From: JBHENC01 sp051000345
Lineage (GTDB): Bacteria > Acidobacteriota > Blastocatellia > Pyrinomonadales > Pyrinomonadaceae
Direction of reading: 5' to 3'
Assembly: GCA_051000345.1 (NCBI GenBank)
Contig: JBPCOJ010000076.1
Coordinates: 1 to 30,723, forward strand
DNA: 30,723 nt
Part shown: one piece after another, positions 8,428-16,538 of the stretch
How positions within the stretch are numbered: position 1 is the stretch's first letter
Layout: each line of letters begins with the position of its first letter
The notes under the pieces: generated by a model
What the model was told of the DNA's origin: nothing
The model's database searches: none
The model's input: the letters and a program-made list of their open reading frames with translations, nothing else
Made by a program: the position numbers and the translations under genes

Positions 8428-9138
8428 TTATATCAAGCTTTGCCCGTAATCGCAGTATTCGACGATGGGGCATTTTTCGCAAAGCGGATCGCGCGGGCGA
8501 CAGAGCGTGCGTCCGTGACGCACTAAATTAACGTGCAGCGAATAAAATTTTCCGCGCGGCACGACGGCGTCCATGATTTGATGCGCGCGTGCGTCCGTGC
8601 ATTTTTGCGGGATCAGACCGACGCGCCGTAGTATGCGAAAGATATGCGTGTCGAGCGGAAACACATCCTTGCGGCAAGCGAAAAGAAGAGTGCAGGCGAT
8701 TGTTTTAGGGCCGATGCCGCGAAATTGCGAGAGATAGGCGGCGGCTTCCTGAGCGGCGAAGTCGTGCAGAAAATTCAGTTCGAGCGTGCCGTGTTCATCT
8801 TTAAGCTGGCGCAGCACTCCTTTAATGACGGCGGCCTTTTGATTCGCCAACCCGCCCGCGCGAATCGTGTCCGCGATGGTTTCGGTGCGCGCGCGCAAGG
8901 CTTTATCCCACGTCGGGAAACGTTTCTTGAGCGCGGCGAAAGTACGATGGCTGTTCGTATCGCTCGTCGCCTGCGACAAAATAATCGCAATCAGCATGTC
9001 GAGCGGGTCGGACGCGCGCTCGTTGTGCGGCACGCCGTAAGCCCGCTCCAGATTCTGAATGATATAGCGAAGCGGCTTTTCTTCGATTGCGGGGCTGACA
9101 TCGAGCTGTTCTATTTTATGTGGTGCGGGCTTGCTCAT
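8428..9138 (-). CDS. nth: Endonuclease III, base-excision DNA glycosylase/AP lyase
   Basis: A 236-residue HhH-GPD enzyme that removes oxidised pyrimidines and nicks the abasic site. Visible signatures are LSQATSD at about 54-60 and the helix-hairpin-helix FRGIGPKTIA with catalytic Lys145. Catalytic Asp163 lies in PLDTHIFRI. The 4Fe-4S loop has Cys213, Cys220, Cys223 and Cys229 with the classic 6-2-5 spacing. It is about 25 residues longer than E. coli Nth, mainly at the N-terminus. The ATG follows the stop of the upstream helicase-nuclease gene by 4 bp, so the two are probably co-transcribed and translationally coupled. An insertion sequence ends about 30 bp past its stop. Confidence 0.92.
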   Translation of the reverse strand: MSKPAPHKIEQLDVSPAIEEKPLRYIIQNLERAYGVPHNERASDPLDMLIAIILSQATSDTNSHRTFAALKKRFPTWDKALRARTETIADTIRAGGLANQKAAVIKGVLRQLKDEHGTLELNFLHDFAAQEAAAYLSQFRGIGPKTIACTLLFACRKDVFPLDTHIFRILRRVGLIPQKCTDARAHQIMDAVVPRGKFYSLHVNLVRHGRTLCRPRDPLCEKCPIVEYCDYGQSLI

Positions 9139-9142
9139 GGAA

Positions 9143-12013
9143 TTATTTCGCGGCGGCTTTTCGCCACTCGTCCGCGGACGTCCAGCCTTCGGTTTCGGGT
9201 AATTGCAGTTGCCAATCTCGCCAGCCGTTGCGCGGCTTTCCGGTGACGGACTGTGACGCCGCCGAAAGCGAGTTGAAAGTTCCTTTGCGCGGAATCACGA
9301 GTTTACCTTTCAGAATTTTTCCTTGAAAGATTTTCCCCTGATGCCCGAAGCGGCACGAAGTCCCGTTCGGAACAGATGCGAGCGGGTTGCGCGTTTCGCT
9401 TTCAGCGGTGCGCTGTACGAAATACGCCGCGTCCGCTTCGTTGGGAGATGTGACTTTTATTCCTTCGAGAGACTGAAAGCGTTCGGTCTCGCGCGCCACA
9501 GTAATTCTTTCAACCAGAGTTTCCAAATGCGGCTTGAGCCATGAAGGGCTGTTGCCTTCGTAAAGATTGATCTGCCACTCGTAAAACGACGCTCCCTTTC
9601 TGCCGATGCGAACCGACTCGACGGCGGCGCATTGATAAAAAAAGTTCACATTGCGGCGCAAGTATTTCTCCCACTCTTCAGGCTCTCCGGCCATCCATGA
9701 TTTCGGGCGCGCGTAATCGGAAAACGGAGTTGCCGGACGCTTCAAGGCATCGTTCTTGTGAATGCGAAAATTAAGTTCGTTGATGCCCTTGAAGCTGTTG
9801 CAGATTTTGCAGAGGGTTTGCAAATTATCGAGGGGGTTATCCACACGATAATAAGCCGCCACGATGTGGTCTATCGTCAAACGCCTTTTACTCTTCTCGC
9901 CGCAGCACAAACAAACATGGCCGTCGCGCTTTTTGACTTGCGCCTTCACAGCCTCATCCGGTTCGCGCGGGGGGGTGGGGTTCGGGGTGTCATAATCTTG
10001 CTTGTCGTCGGGTGTGACGATGTCGCCGCCCTGTCGCTTGCGAGCCAAAGCGCGTCGCGTACAACCGTCGAAATGCGAAGTGAAAAAGTCGAAGTTCGGA
10101 TATATCGTTCGCCAGTAACGATCCGTGCGGTGATACTCCTTCATCAGCGCCTGTTCTTCGGCATAACGATCAAGCTGCTCGCCGACGAATTTTTCGGCGA
10201 TGGCGTCGAGATCATGCTGCTCTCGTTCCTTGAACAGAAAGAATTGCGGCGGCGCATTTTCGTTTTGCGCGAGATGCCGCATCAGCAAAAACAGATTCTT
10301 CGACGTATCGGATGCTTCACCCGTTTCCGCGTCGTTTGCGGCTTTGAAACAATTGCTTTGCCACTCCGCAATTTCCGTTCGGACATCGGCGTACTTGAGG
10401 CTTTCGGAAGCAAGCGAGGCTAAATCCTGCTTTTGCAGATGCGCGATGAATTGCCTGTAACACTCCTCTTCGTGCTCGAAAATCATTATCGGCTCGGACA
10501 CGCTTTTGATGTCTTCGCTGTTTTCCACCACCGCCTGAAACTCCGCGATGTACCAACCGAGCGGCATCAACGATACGAACGATGCGGGATTGACGTTGAC
10601 GCCGCTATGCATCTGGCGCGTGAGACGCCGCACGAGGTCAATCGAGATGAGTTGCAACGGCGGGCGCTCGTATCTCCTGATCTCCGATTCGTTCGCCTCG
10701 CCCGTCGCCAACGCGTCGTACTCCGCCCAGTTGATTTGCTGTTTCCAGCGGTCTGTAAACGCGACGATGTAAGCCTCTTCAGTGCCGCCGAACTTCGGCC
10801 CGCGCAAGGCGCGCCCGACCATCTGCGTTAAGAGAATTTGGCTTGTCGTCTGCCTCGTCAAAAACACAGTGTTCACGTCCGGCACGTCCGTTCCTTCCGT
10901 GAGCATCCGAATATTGATAAGCACATCCAATTCGTTTCGCCTGAATTTTTCCAAGACCTTCGCGTTATAACTTTTATCGCGCTTGTTGCGTTCGGCAACG
11001 CTCGTCGGTTCGCCGCCGACGTGCGAGTAAATCGAACCGGCGCGGACGCCCTTCTTTTCTAAAAACGCCTCTAACTGTTCGCATTGAGGCCAGCGGTCAG
11101 CGAACATAATCGTCTTTTTGTACTTCTCTTTATTCTGCGCGTAAATTTCCGCGATCCGCGCGTTGCGTTCCCGATTTTCAGCTAAAGCAGTGATAATCTC
11201 TTCCGGCAAATCTTGATAAGTATCAATCCATTTTTGATACTCGCGCTCGTCGAAGTCCGGCGTCACTTCAGTTGAATAAGAGTCGGGGATGGGCTTCGCC
11301 AGAATGCGCGCGACGATCAGTTTGCGCGCGCTCACTTGATAAATAACCTCTTGTGGAAACAGCTTTTTGAGCCAGCCTTGCTTGCGCTGATTGCCGTAGG
11401 TCGGTGTGGCCGTGAGTCCGAGCAAATACATACCCGGATGCGCTTCGCGTAATTCCATGATGAACTTTGCATAACTCGGCGCGGGCGAATGATGCGCTTC
11501 GTCGAAGACGACGCATAATTTGTCGCCCGCGTTTGCGAGAAACTTCATCAGCGCAGGATGGCGGCGCGAATGAGCATTAGTGACGGTTTGCAGCGTGGCG
11601 ATAACAACATCATCGCCCGGCATTATGTCACGAACGGAAAAATGCTCCGGCGTGCCGGAAACGACGCGGGCGTTCAGGCGATTCTTCGGTTCGAGAATTG
11701 TACCCGTGCTGTCCTTGAAACTATCGAGCGCCTGCTCCAACAAATGATGCGTATGCGCCAGCCATAGAACTTTGTAACCTTGTGAGAGGACTTGCGCGCA
11801 CAGAAACCTGACGGCAGTGAACGTCTTTCCGCCGCCCGTCGGCAACACGAGAATGCCGCCCGCATCCGGCGCGAGCGGTTTCTTGAACCACTCCTGCAAG
11901 CCCTGTAAGGCTTCGCTTTGATGCGCTTCGGGTTTCTTGCGAGAGGTGGATTGTCTGGCCTTGATAAGATCGTATTCGCGGTAGAAATCGCTCTTCGGCT
12001 CTTTGAGAATCAT
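9143..12013 (-). CDS. SF2 helicase - HNH nuclease - RAMA-like fusion protein
   Basis: A 956-residue multidomain protein. Residues about 25-440 form a DEAD/DEAH superfamily 2 motor of the restriction-helicase type. It shows Walker A LPTGGGKT (57-64), DEAH (171-174), TATP (201-204) and MVGRALRG (398-405). Residues about 690-745 form an HNH nuclease with Cys701/Cys704, Asp715-His716, Asn730 and Cys735/Cys738. The last 75 or so residues (FNSLSAASQSVTG, then NGWRDW) look like a RAMA domain, a module associated with restriction-modification proteins. The linker at about 450-690 is unassigned. A DNA-translocating nuclease, possibly sensing modified or foreign DNA, is inferred. No methyltransferase lies nearby. 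AAGGA is about 12 nt upstream of the ATG. Confidence 0.85.
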   Translation of the reverse strand: MILKEPKSDFYREYDLIKARQSTSRKKPEAHQSEALQGLQEWFKKPLAPDAGGILVLPTGGGKTFTAVRFLCAQVLSQGYKVLWLAHTHHLLEQALDSFKDSTGTILEPKNRLNARVVSGTPEHFSVRDIMPGDDVVIATLQTVTNAHSRRHPALMKFLANAGDKLCVVFDEAHHSPAPSYAKFIMELREAHPGMYLLGLTATPTYGNQRKQGWLKKLFPQEVIYQVSARKLIVARILAKPIPDSYSTEVTPDFDEREYQKWIDTYQDLPEEIITALAENRERNARIAEIYAQNKEKYKKTIMFADRWPQCEQLEAFLEKKGVRAGSIYSHVGGEPTSVAERNKRDKSYNAKVLEKFRRNELDVLINIRMLTEGTDVPDVNTVFLTRQTTSQILLTQMVGRALRGPKFGGTEEAYIVAFTDRWKQQINWAEYDALATGEANESEIRRYERPPLQLISIDLVRRLTRQMHSGVNVNPASFVSLMPLGWYIAEFQAVVENSEDIKSVSEPIMIFEHEEECYRQFIAHLQKQDLASLASESLKYADVRTEIAEWQSNCFKAANDAETGEASDTSKNLFLLMRHLAQNENAPPQFFLFKEREQHDLDAIAEKFVGEQLDRYAEEQALMKEYHRTDRYWRTIYPNFDFFTSHFDGCTRRALARKRQGGDIVTPDDKQDYDTPNPTPPREPDEAVKAQVKKRDGHVCLCCGEKSKRRLTIDHIVAAYYRVDNPLDNLQTLCKICNSFKGINELNFRIHKNDALKRPATPFSDYARPKSWMAGEPEEWEKYLRRNVNFFYQCAAVESVRIGRKGASFYEWQINLYEGNSPSWLKPHLETLVERITVARETERFQSLEGIKVTSPNEADAAYFVQRTAESETRNPLASVPNGTSCRFGHQGKIFQGKILKGKLVIPRKGTFNSLSAASQSVTGKPRNGWRDWQLQLPETEGWTSADEWRKAAAK

Positions 12014-12152
12014 TGTGAGATGTTATCCTTCCGCTCTTGTTTTGGTGAAGAAAATGTCAAAGAAAACATGGATTATCTTTTAGAGTCGATGATGCGCCGT
12101 GTTTCAAAGATTGGCGGATGATGTCCCGTCCCCGCGTAAACATTTTACAGAA

Positions 12153-13277
12153 TTACGCGGCAAGCACGCGCTCATAAAATTCTATGTACTGCGGAATGAC
12201 TAAATCAGTATTGTAGCGTGCGAGGGATTGACGGCGCGCTCTTGCGCCCATCTCCCGCCGCAAATCTTTATCGAGGAGCAAGCGCGCGGCATCGTCGCTC
12301 ATCTTTTCGACATCGCCCACCGCGCTCAAATATCCCGTCTCGCCATTCGTCACGACTTCCGGCACGCCGCCGACATGAGACGCGATGACAGGCACTTCGC
12401 ACGCCAAGGCTTCGAGCGCGGCGAGGCCGAATGATTCCTGCTCGGACGGCAGCAGCAGCACGTCAGCCGCCGAAAGATAATCGACGATGCGCGCTTGCTT
12501 GCCGACAAAAGAACAATGTTCGTAGATGCCTAGACACCGCGCGCGATGTTCTGCAAGTGCGCGCTCGCTGCCGTCGCCGACCATCACAAGGCGCGTTTTG
12601 ATTTTTCGTTCCAGCACGCGCGCGAGGATTTCCACGCAATCGACGGGACGTTTGACCGGGCGAAAGTTCGAGATGTGTACGAGCAGCGGTTCATCATCGG
12701 GCGCAAGCTCTGCGCGAAGTTCCGGCATGGGCAAGCGCTTGTATTCCGAAGCGGAAATAAAGTTCGGGATAACGGCGATGTCGTCGAACCCAAAAGTTTC
12801 GTGCGTCGCTTCCTTCAAATAATTAGAGATTGCCGTCACGCCGTTCGATTGCATAATGCCGTAACGCGTAATCGGCAGATAGGAACGATCTGCGCCGACG
12901 AGCGTAATGTCCGTGCCGTGCAAGGTTGTGATAACGGGCAGGCGGCGTCCCGGCAGCAAGGATTCTCTGGCGAGAATGGCGCTGATCGAATGCGGAATCG
13001 CGTAGTGTACGTGCAGCAAGTCTAGGTTTTCGTTTTCGGCGACCTTCGCCATCGTCGTCGCAAGCGCGAGTGTGTACGGCTGATGTTCAAAGAGCGGGTA
13101 CGACATCATCTCGACTTCGTGAAAGCGCACGCGTTCGTTTAATTCCGTTAAGCGCGTCGGCAAAGCGGAAGCGATAAAATGCACTGTGTGGCCGCGCGCC
13201 GCAAGCTCTTTGCCAAGCTCCGAGCCGACGATGCCGCTGCCGCCGTAAGTCGGATAAACAGTAATGCCGATGTTCAT
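12153..13277 (-). CDS. bshA: N-acetyl-alpha-D-glucosaminyl L-malate synthase (bacillithiol step 1)
   Basis: A 374-residue GT4 glycosyltransferase that joins GlcNAc from UDP-GlcNAc to L-malate, the first step of bacillithiol synthesis in the cytosol. BshA features are the N-terminal YPTYGGSGIVGSELG loop (8-22), VEMMSYPLFEHQPYTLAL (55-72), the LLHVHYAIPHS segment (88-97) and LHGTDITLVGAD (119-130). The GT4 EX7E motif is Glu281/Glu289 in EQESFGLAALEAL. Length is normal for the family. The deacetylase of the same pathway, bshB1, is in this window about 16 kb away. A short dyad (GCCGCGTAA / TTACGCGG) overlaps the stop codon but has no T-run. Confidence 0.92.
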   Translation of the reverse strand: MNIGITVYPTYGGSGIVGSELGKELAARGHTVHFIASALPTRLTELNERVRFHEVEMMSYPLFEHQPYTLALATTMAKVAENENLDLLHVHYAIPHSISAILARESLLPGRRLPVITTLHGTDITLVGADRSYLPITRYGIMQSNGVTAISNYLKEATHETFGFDDIAVIPNFISASEYKRLPMPELRAELAPDDEPLLVHISNFRPVKRPVDCVEILARVLERKIKTRLVMVGDGSERALAEHRARCLGIYEHCSFVGKQARIVDYLSAADVLLLPSEQESFGLAALEALACEVPVIASHVGGVPEVVTNGETGYLSAVGDVEKMSDDAARLLLDKDLRREMGARARRQSLARYNTDLVIPQYIEFYERVLAA

Positions 13278-13323
13278 AAGATTAATGTTATACCGAGTTG
13301 CAAAGCAAGGTAAGGCAAATTGC

Positions 13324-13388
13324 AGGGGCAGGGATTGTTCCTGCCCGTGTCTTTAACGAGCAACGGGCAGGGACAAGCCGCTGCCCCT
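13324..13388. repeat. REP-like palindromic intergenic element
   Basis: This 65-bp near-palindrome lies between xylH and bshA. The outer stem is AGGGGCAG (13324-13331) with CTGCCCCT (13381-13388). The inner stem is 14 bp (13335-13348 with 13363-13376, one G-T pair) around a 14-nt loop. There is no T-run on either strand, so it does not look like an ordinary terminator. The form resembles dispersed REP/palindromic units of large bacterial genomes. Confidence 0.6.
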
Positions 13389-13423
13389 ACATCTAGCATC
13401 TGTTTTCGGATTGCAGCCGCACA

Positions 13424-14677
13424 CTATGAACCTTTGCGGCGTCCGAGCATATCTATGCCGACGGCGGCGACGAGGATCGAGCCTCTGACGATGTCCTGTG
13501 TAAAGTCCGGCACGTTTTTGAGCGACATGCCGTTGTTCAGGCTCGCCATAAAAAGCGCGCCGAGCAGCGCGCCAAAGATCGAGCCGCGCCCGCCCATCAA
13601 ACTCGCGCCGCCGATGACGCACGCCGCAATCGCGTCGAGTTCGAGCAGCACGCCCGCATCCGGCGAAGCGCTGCTGACGCGCGCCGTATAGATGACGCCT
13701 GCCACTCCTGCGAGCGCGCCGATCAAACAAAAGACCGCGAGAATGTGGCGGCGCAAGCTAATGCCCGACAGCCGCGCCGCATCCGGGTTGCCGCCAATCG
13801 CATATAGGTAACGCCCGAACGTCGTGTTCTGCGTCAGAAAGGCTCCGGCAATCGCCACGACAAGCAGTATCACAACGGGAATCGGCACGCCCTGATAATT
13901 ATTCAGCATGACAATAAACGCGACGATCACGATTGAAGGCAGAACGATGCGCGCCAGCGTGTTGAGTGTGCTTTGCGCCGCAAGCCCGTAACGCACGCGC
14001 GCGCGAACTCTTCGTATGTTGAGCGCGACGATTGCCGCCACCGCCGCAATCGCAATCGCGTACCCGATGCCCGGCGCGACGTAGCTTTGGCCTATGTCCT
14101 TGAAGCTCTGCAAGCGCACGGGAATCGTGTTGCCCTGACTGATGCCTTTAATCACTCCGCGCCAGACGAGCAGCCCGCCGAGTGTCACGATAAAGGCAGG
14201 GATGTTTGCGTAAGCGACGAGCGCGCCGTGCGCCGCGCCGATTATCATGCCGATCACAATCGCCGCCATCAGCGCGGGAACTAATCCCCAGCCGAGCCAC
14301 GTCAACAGAATCGCCGAAATTCCTCCGGTCAATCCGACAACAGACCCCACAGACAAATCGATCTGGCCTGTCACGATTACCATCAGCATCCCGACGGCAA
14401 GCACGCCCGTGACAGCCGTTTGCCGCATTAGATTGGAAAAATTGCGCGCCTCTAAAAAGATGCCGTTCGTCGCATAAATGAAGATCAGCCAGATGGCGAT
14501 CAGCACAAAGACCATCGTGTACGCGCGCAAGCTATCAGTCGGCAGCTTCAAGCCGCCGATGCGCAGTTGCGGAGTTGAATCCGTTGCAGCCGTAGGCGGC
14601 GCGACGTCCGCGTTCGTCGGCGGATGCGTCGCCACATTAGAATTGTTTGCGGTTTGTTCTGTGGAGTTTTGATTCAT
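13424..14677 (-). CDS. xylH: Sugar ABC transporter permease, XylH/RbsC type
   Basis: A 417-residue inner-membrane permease of the BPD_transp_2 family, the channel of a carbohydrate importer. About ten hydrophobic segments start at TMVFVLIAIWLIFIYATN (about 54-71). The family motif VTGQIDLSVGSVVGLTGG (about 102-119) and the conserved SGISLRRH and GGASLMGGRGSIFGALLGA regions are present. An unusual Thr/Asn/Pro/Ala-rich hydrophilic extension of about 45 residues precedes the first membrane helix. GAAGG lies about 7 nt before the ATG. It is the last gene of the xylFGH set but is separated from xylG by 279 bp carrying hairpins. Xylose specificity is inferred from the binding protein; ribose, galactose or glucose remain possible. 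Confidence 0.85.
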   Translation of the reverse strand: MNQNSTEQTANNSNVATHPPTNADVAPPTAATDSTPQLRIGGLKLPTDSLRAYTMVFVLIAIWLIFIYATNGIFLEARNFSNLMRQTAVTGVLAVGMLMVIVTGQIDLSVGSVVGLTGGISAILLTWLGWGLVPALMAAIVIGMIIGAAHGALVAYANIPAFIVTLGGLLVWRGVIKGISQGNTIPVRLQSFKDIGQSYVAPGIGYAIAIAAVAAIVALNIRRVRARVRYGLAAQSTLNTLARIVLPSIVIVAFIVMLNNYQGVPIPVVILLVVAIAGAFLTQNTTFGRYLYAIGGNPDAARLSGISLRRHILAVFCLIGALAGVAGVIYTARVSSASPDAGVLLELDAIAACVIGGASLMGGRGSIFGALLGALFMASLNNGMSLKNVPDFTQDIVRGSILVAAVGIDMLGRRKGS

Positions 14678-14741
14678 GGCAAGCCTTCAGTGCTCTGTAA
14701 TAAAAGTTTTGGTAAATTGCCTCCAGCACAAGCATGGAGGA

Positions 14742-14841
14742 TACGAATCAACAAGAAGTGTGGCTTTAGCCAAAACAGTTCGGCTAAAGCCGCTACCTTT
14801 AGCTTATCTGATCCACTAGCTGAAGCTAGTGGCAATTCGTA
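14742..14841. repeat. 100-bp palindromic element between xylG and xylH
   Basis: The element is bounded by TACGAAT (14742-14748) and ATTCGTA (14835-14841). It contains a 10-bp perfect stem, GGCTTTAGCC at 14762-14771 with GGCTAAAGCC at 14782-14791. A second stem is CCACTAGC (14813-14820) with GCTAGTGG (14825-14832), closed by a TGAA tetraloop. Another small dyad (CCTCCA 14720-14725, TGGAGG 14735-14740) lies just outside. The rest of the 279-bp gap between the two genes shows nothing else. A REP/MITE-like repeat or an intra-operon regulatory structure fits. Confidence 0.6.
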
Positions 14842-14956
14842 AAATCTAAGAACTAAAATTACAGTGCTAGCTATCAGGTAAATGGTGAACGGCGGATAAA
14901 GATTGACGCCGCCTCTTTATCACATTCGCGCGAGCTTCGGCAGCGCTGCTGTGCAA

Positions 14957-16501
14957 TCAAGCGGCGAGGTGGCGCGCTTGTCCCGTCGCGCATGACATGA
15001 CGGCTTCGGGCGTCGCTTCGGCGCGCGTGAATTCGCCTGTGATGCGGCCTTCGTGCAGAATCATCACGCGATCCGATAGCCCCAGCACTTCCGGCAGTTC
15101 CGAAGACACGAGCACGATGGCTAAACCTTCGCTGGCGAGGCGATTAATCTGCGCGTATATCTCCTGCTTTGCGCCGACATCTATGCCGCGCGTCGGCTCG
15201 TCGAGAAACAGCACGCGCGGCTTCGTCAAGAGCCATTTTGCCAGCACGACCTTTTGCTGATTGCCGCCCGAAAGCGTTCCGGCGATGGTGAAGACGTTCG
15301 TGGCTTTAACGCGCAAGTCATCGGCGGCACGCATCCCCGCCGCCGTCTCCGCTCCCTCATCCGTGACAAAGCGCCCGGACACGCGCCGCAAACTTGCGAG
15401 CGTCATGTTGTTGAGAATCGTTTGGTCTAGCACGAGGCCGAATCGCTTGCGGTCTTCCGTGACGTAACCGATACCGTAGCGAATGGCGTCCGCCGGACTC
15501 TTGATTACGGCGCGCTTGCCTTCAATCAAAATCTCGCCCGTGACAGTGCCTGCGTGCGCGCCGAAGATGGCTGTCAAAAGATCGCTGCGCCCCGCGCCCA
15601 TCAATCCCGCGATGCCCAAGACTTCCCCGCGCCGCACGCTGAAGCTAACTCGATTGACAAGCAGTTTGCCGCGCACGTTCGGGTCAGTAGCCGTCATGTT
15701 GCGCACTTCAAAAACGACGTCGCCGCGCAAGTGTTCAGCCTTCGGAAAGATGTCGCCCACTTCGCGCCCGACCATGCGCGCAATAACACGCGCTTGATTC
15801 CACTCGCTCGTTTGATTTGTCTCCACCGTCCGCCCGTCGCGCAGCACAGTGACGCGATCAGACAAGCGAAATACTTCTTCGAGCTTATGCGAAATATAAA
15901 CCATGCCGACGCCGCGCTCCCGCAGCGAGGTAAGAATCCCGACGAGCGTTTCCACTTCCGTATTCGTCAACGCGGCAGTCGGCTCGTCCAGCACGAGAAT
16001 GCGCGCATCCTGCGAAAGAGCTTTGGCAATCTCTACGAGTTGCTGTTGGCCTATGCCTAAATTGCGAACAAGCGTGCGCGGATCAATCGAGAGATGCAAT
16101 TCATCAAGGAGTTTTTGAGCCTGCCCATAAAGCTCATTCCAACGCACGACACCGAAGCGGCGAGGCTCGCGCCCCAAGAAAATATTTTCGCCGACGGTCA
16201 TATCCTTAACGAGCGAGAGTTCTTGAAAAACGACGGCTATCCTCGCGCCTTCAGCCTGACGCACGTTGCTGAAGCGCTGCTCATCGCCTTCAATCAAAAT
16301 CTCGCCGCCGTAGCTGCCGTGCGGATAAACGCCGCCCAAGATTTTCATCAGCGTTGACTTGCCCGCGCCGTTTTCGCCGACGAGCGCGTGAATCTCTCCG
16401 GCGCGCAAATCGAACGTCACGCCGTCCAAAGCACGCACGCCCGGAAAAGTCTTCGTGATGCCGCGCATTTCCAAAAGCGAACTACCGCTTTTATTCGTCA
16501 T
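14957..16501 (-). CDS. xylG: Sugar ABC transporter ATPase, two tandem ABC domains (XylG/MglA type)
   Basis: A cytoplasmic ATPase driving sugar import, 514 residues from the ATG at 16501, which has GGAG 8 nt upstream. A longer open frame to 16582 would overlap the xylF end and adds a non-family leader, so I reject it. The first ABC domain has Walker A GENGAGKS (42-49), a variant signature LGIGQQQ and Walker B ILVLDEPTAAL. The second has the degenerate P-loop GLMGAGRS typical of this subfamily, signature LSGGNQQK and VLFLDEPTRGID. Length matches XylG/RbsA/MglA proteins of about 500 residues. It begins 37 bp after xylF and should be in the same transcript. Confidence 0.9.
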   Translation of the reverse strand: MTNKSGSSLLEMRGITKTFPGVRALDGVTFDLRAGEIHALVGENGAGKSTLMKILGGVYPHGSYGGEILIEGDEQRFSNVRQAEGARIAVVFQELSLVKDMTVGENIFLGREPRRFGVVRWNELYGQAQKLLDELHLSIDPRTLVRNLGIGQQQLVEIAKALSQDARILVLDEPTAALTNTEVETLVGILTSLRERGVGMVYISHKLEEVFRLSDRVTVLRDGRTVETNQTSEWNQARVIARMVGREVGDIFPKAEHLRGDVVFEVRNMTATDPNVRGKLLVNRVSFSVRRGEVLGIAGLMGAGRSDLLTAIFGAHAGTVTGEILIEGKRAVIKSPADAIRYGIGYVTEDRKRFGLVLDQTILNNMTLASLRRVSGRFVTDEGAETAAGMRAADDLRVKATNVFTIAGTLSGGNQQKVVLAKWLLTKPRVLFLDEPTRGIDVGAKQEIYAQINRLASEGLAIVLVSSELPEVLGLSDRVMILHEGRITGEFTRAEATPEAVMSCATGQARHLAA

Positions 16502-16538
16502 GTTTTTGCTCCGAAGAAAAACAGCCAAACAAGTAAAG

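Noticed and set aside
10200..10460. Plus-strand open frames opposite the helicase gene
   Set aside because: They are antisense to a gene with clear helicase and HNH motifs and encode no recognisable protein.
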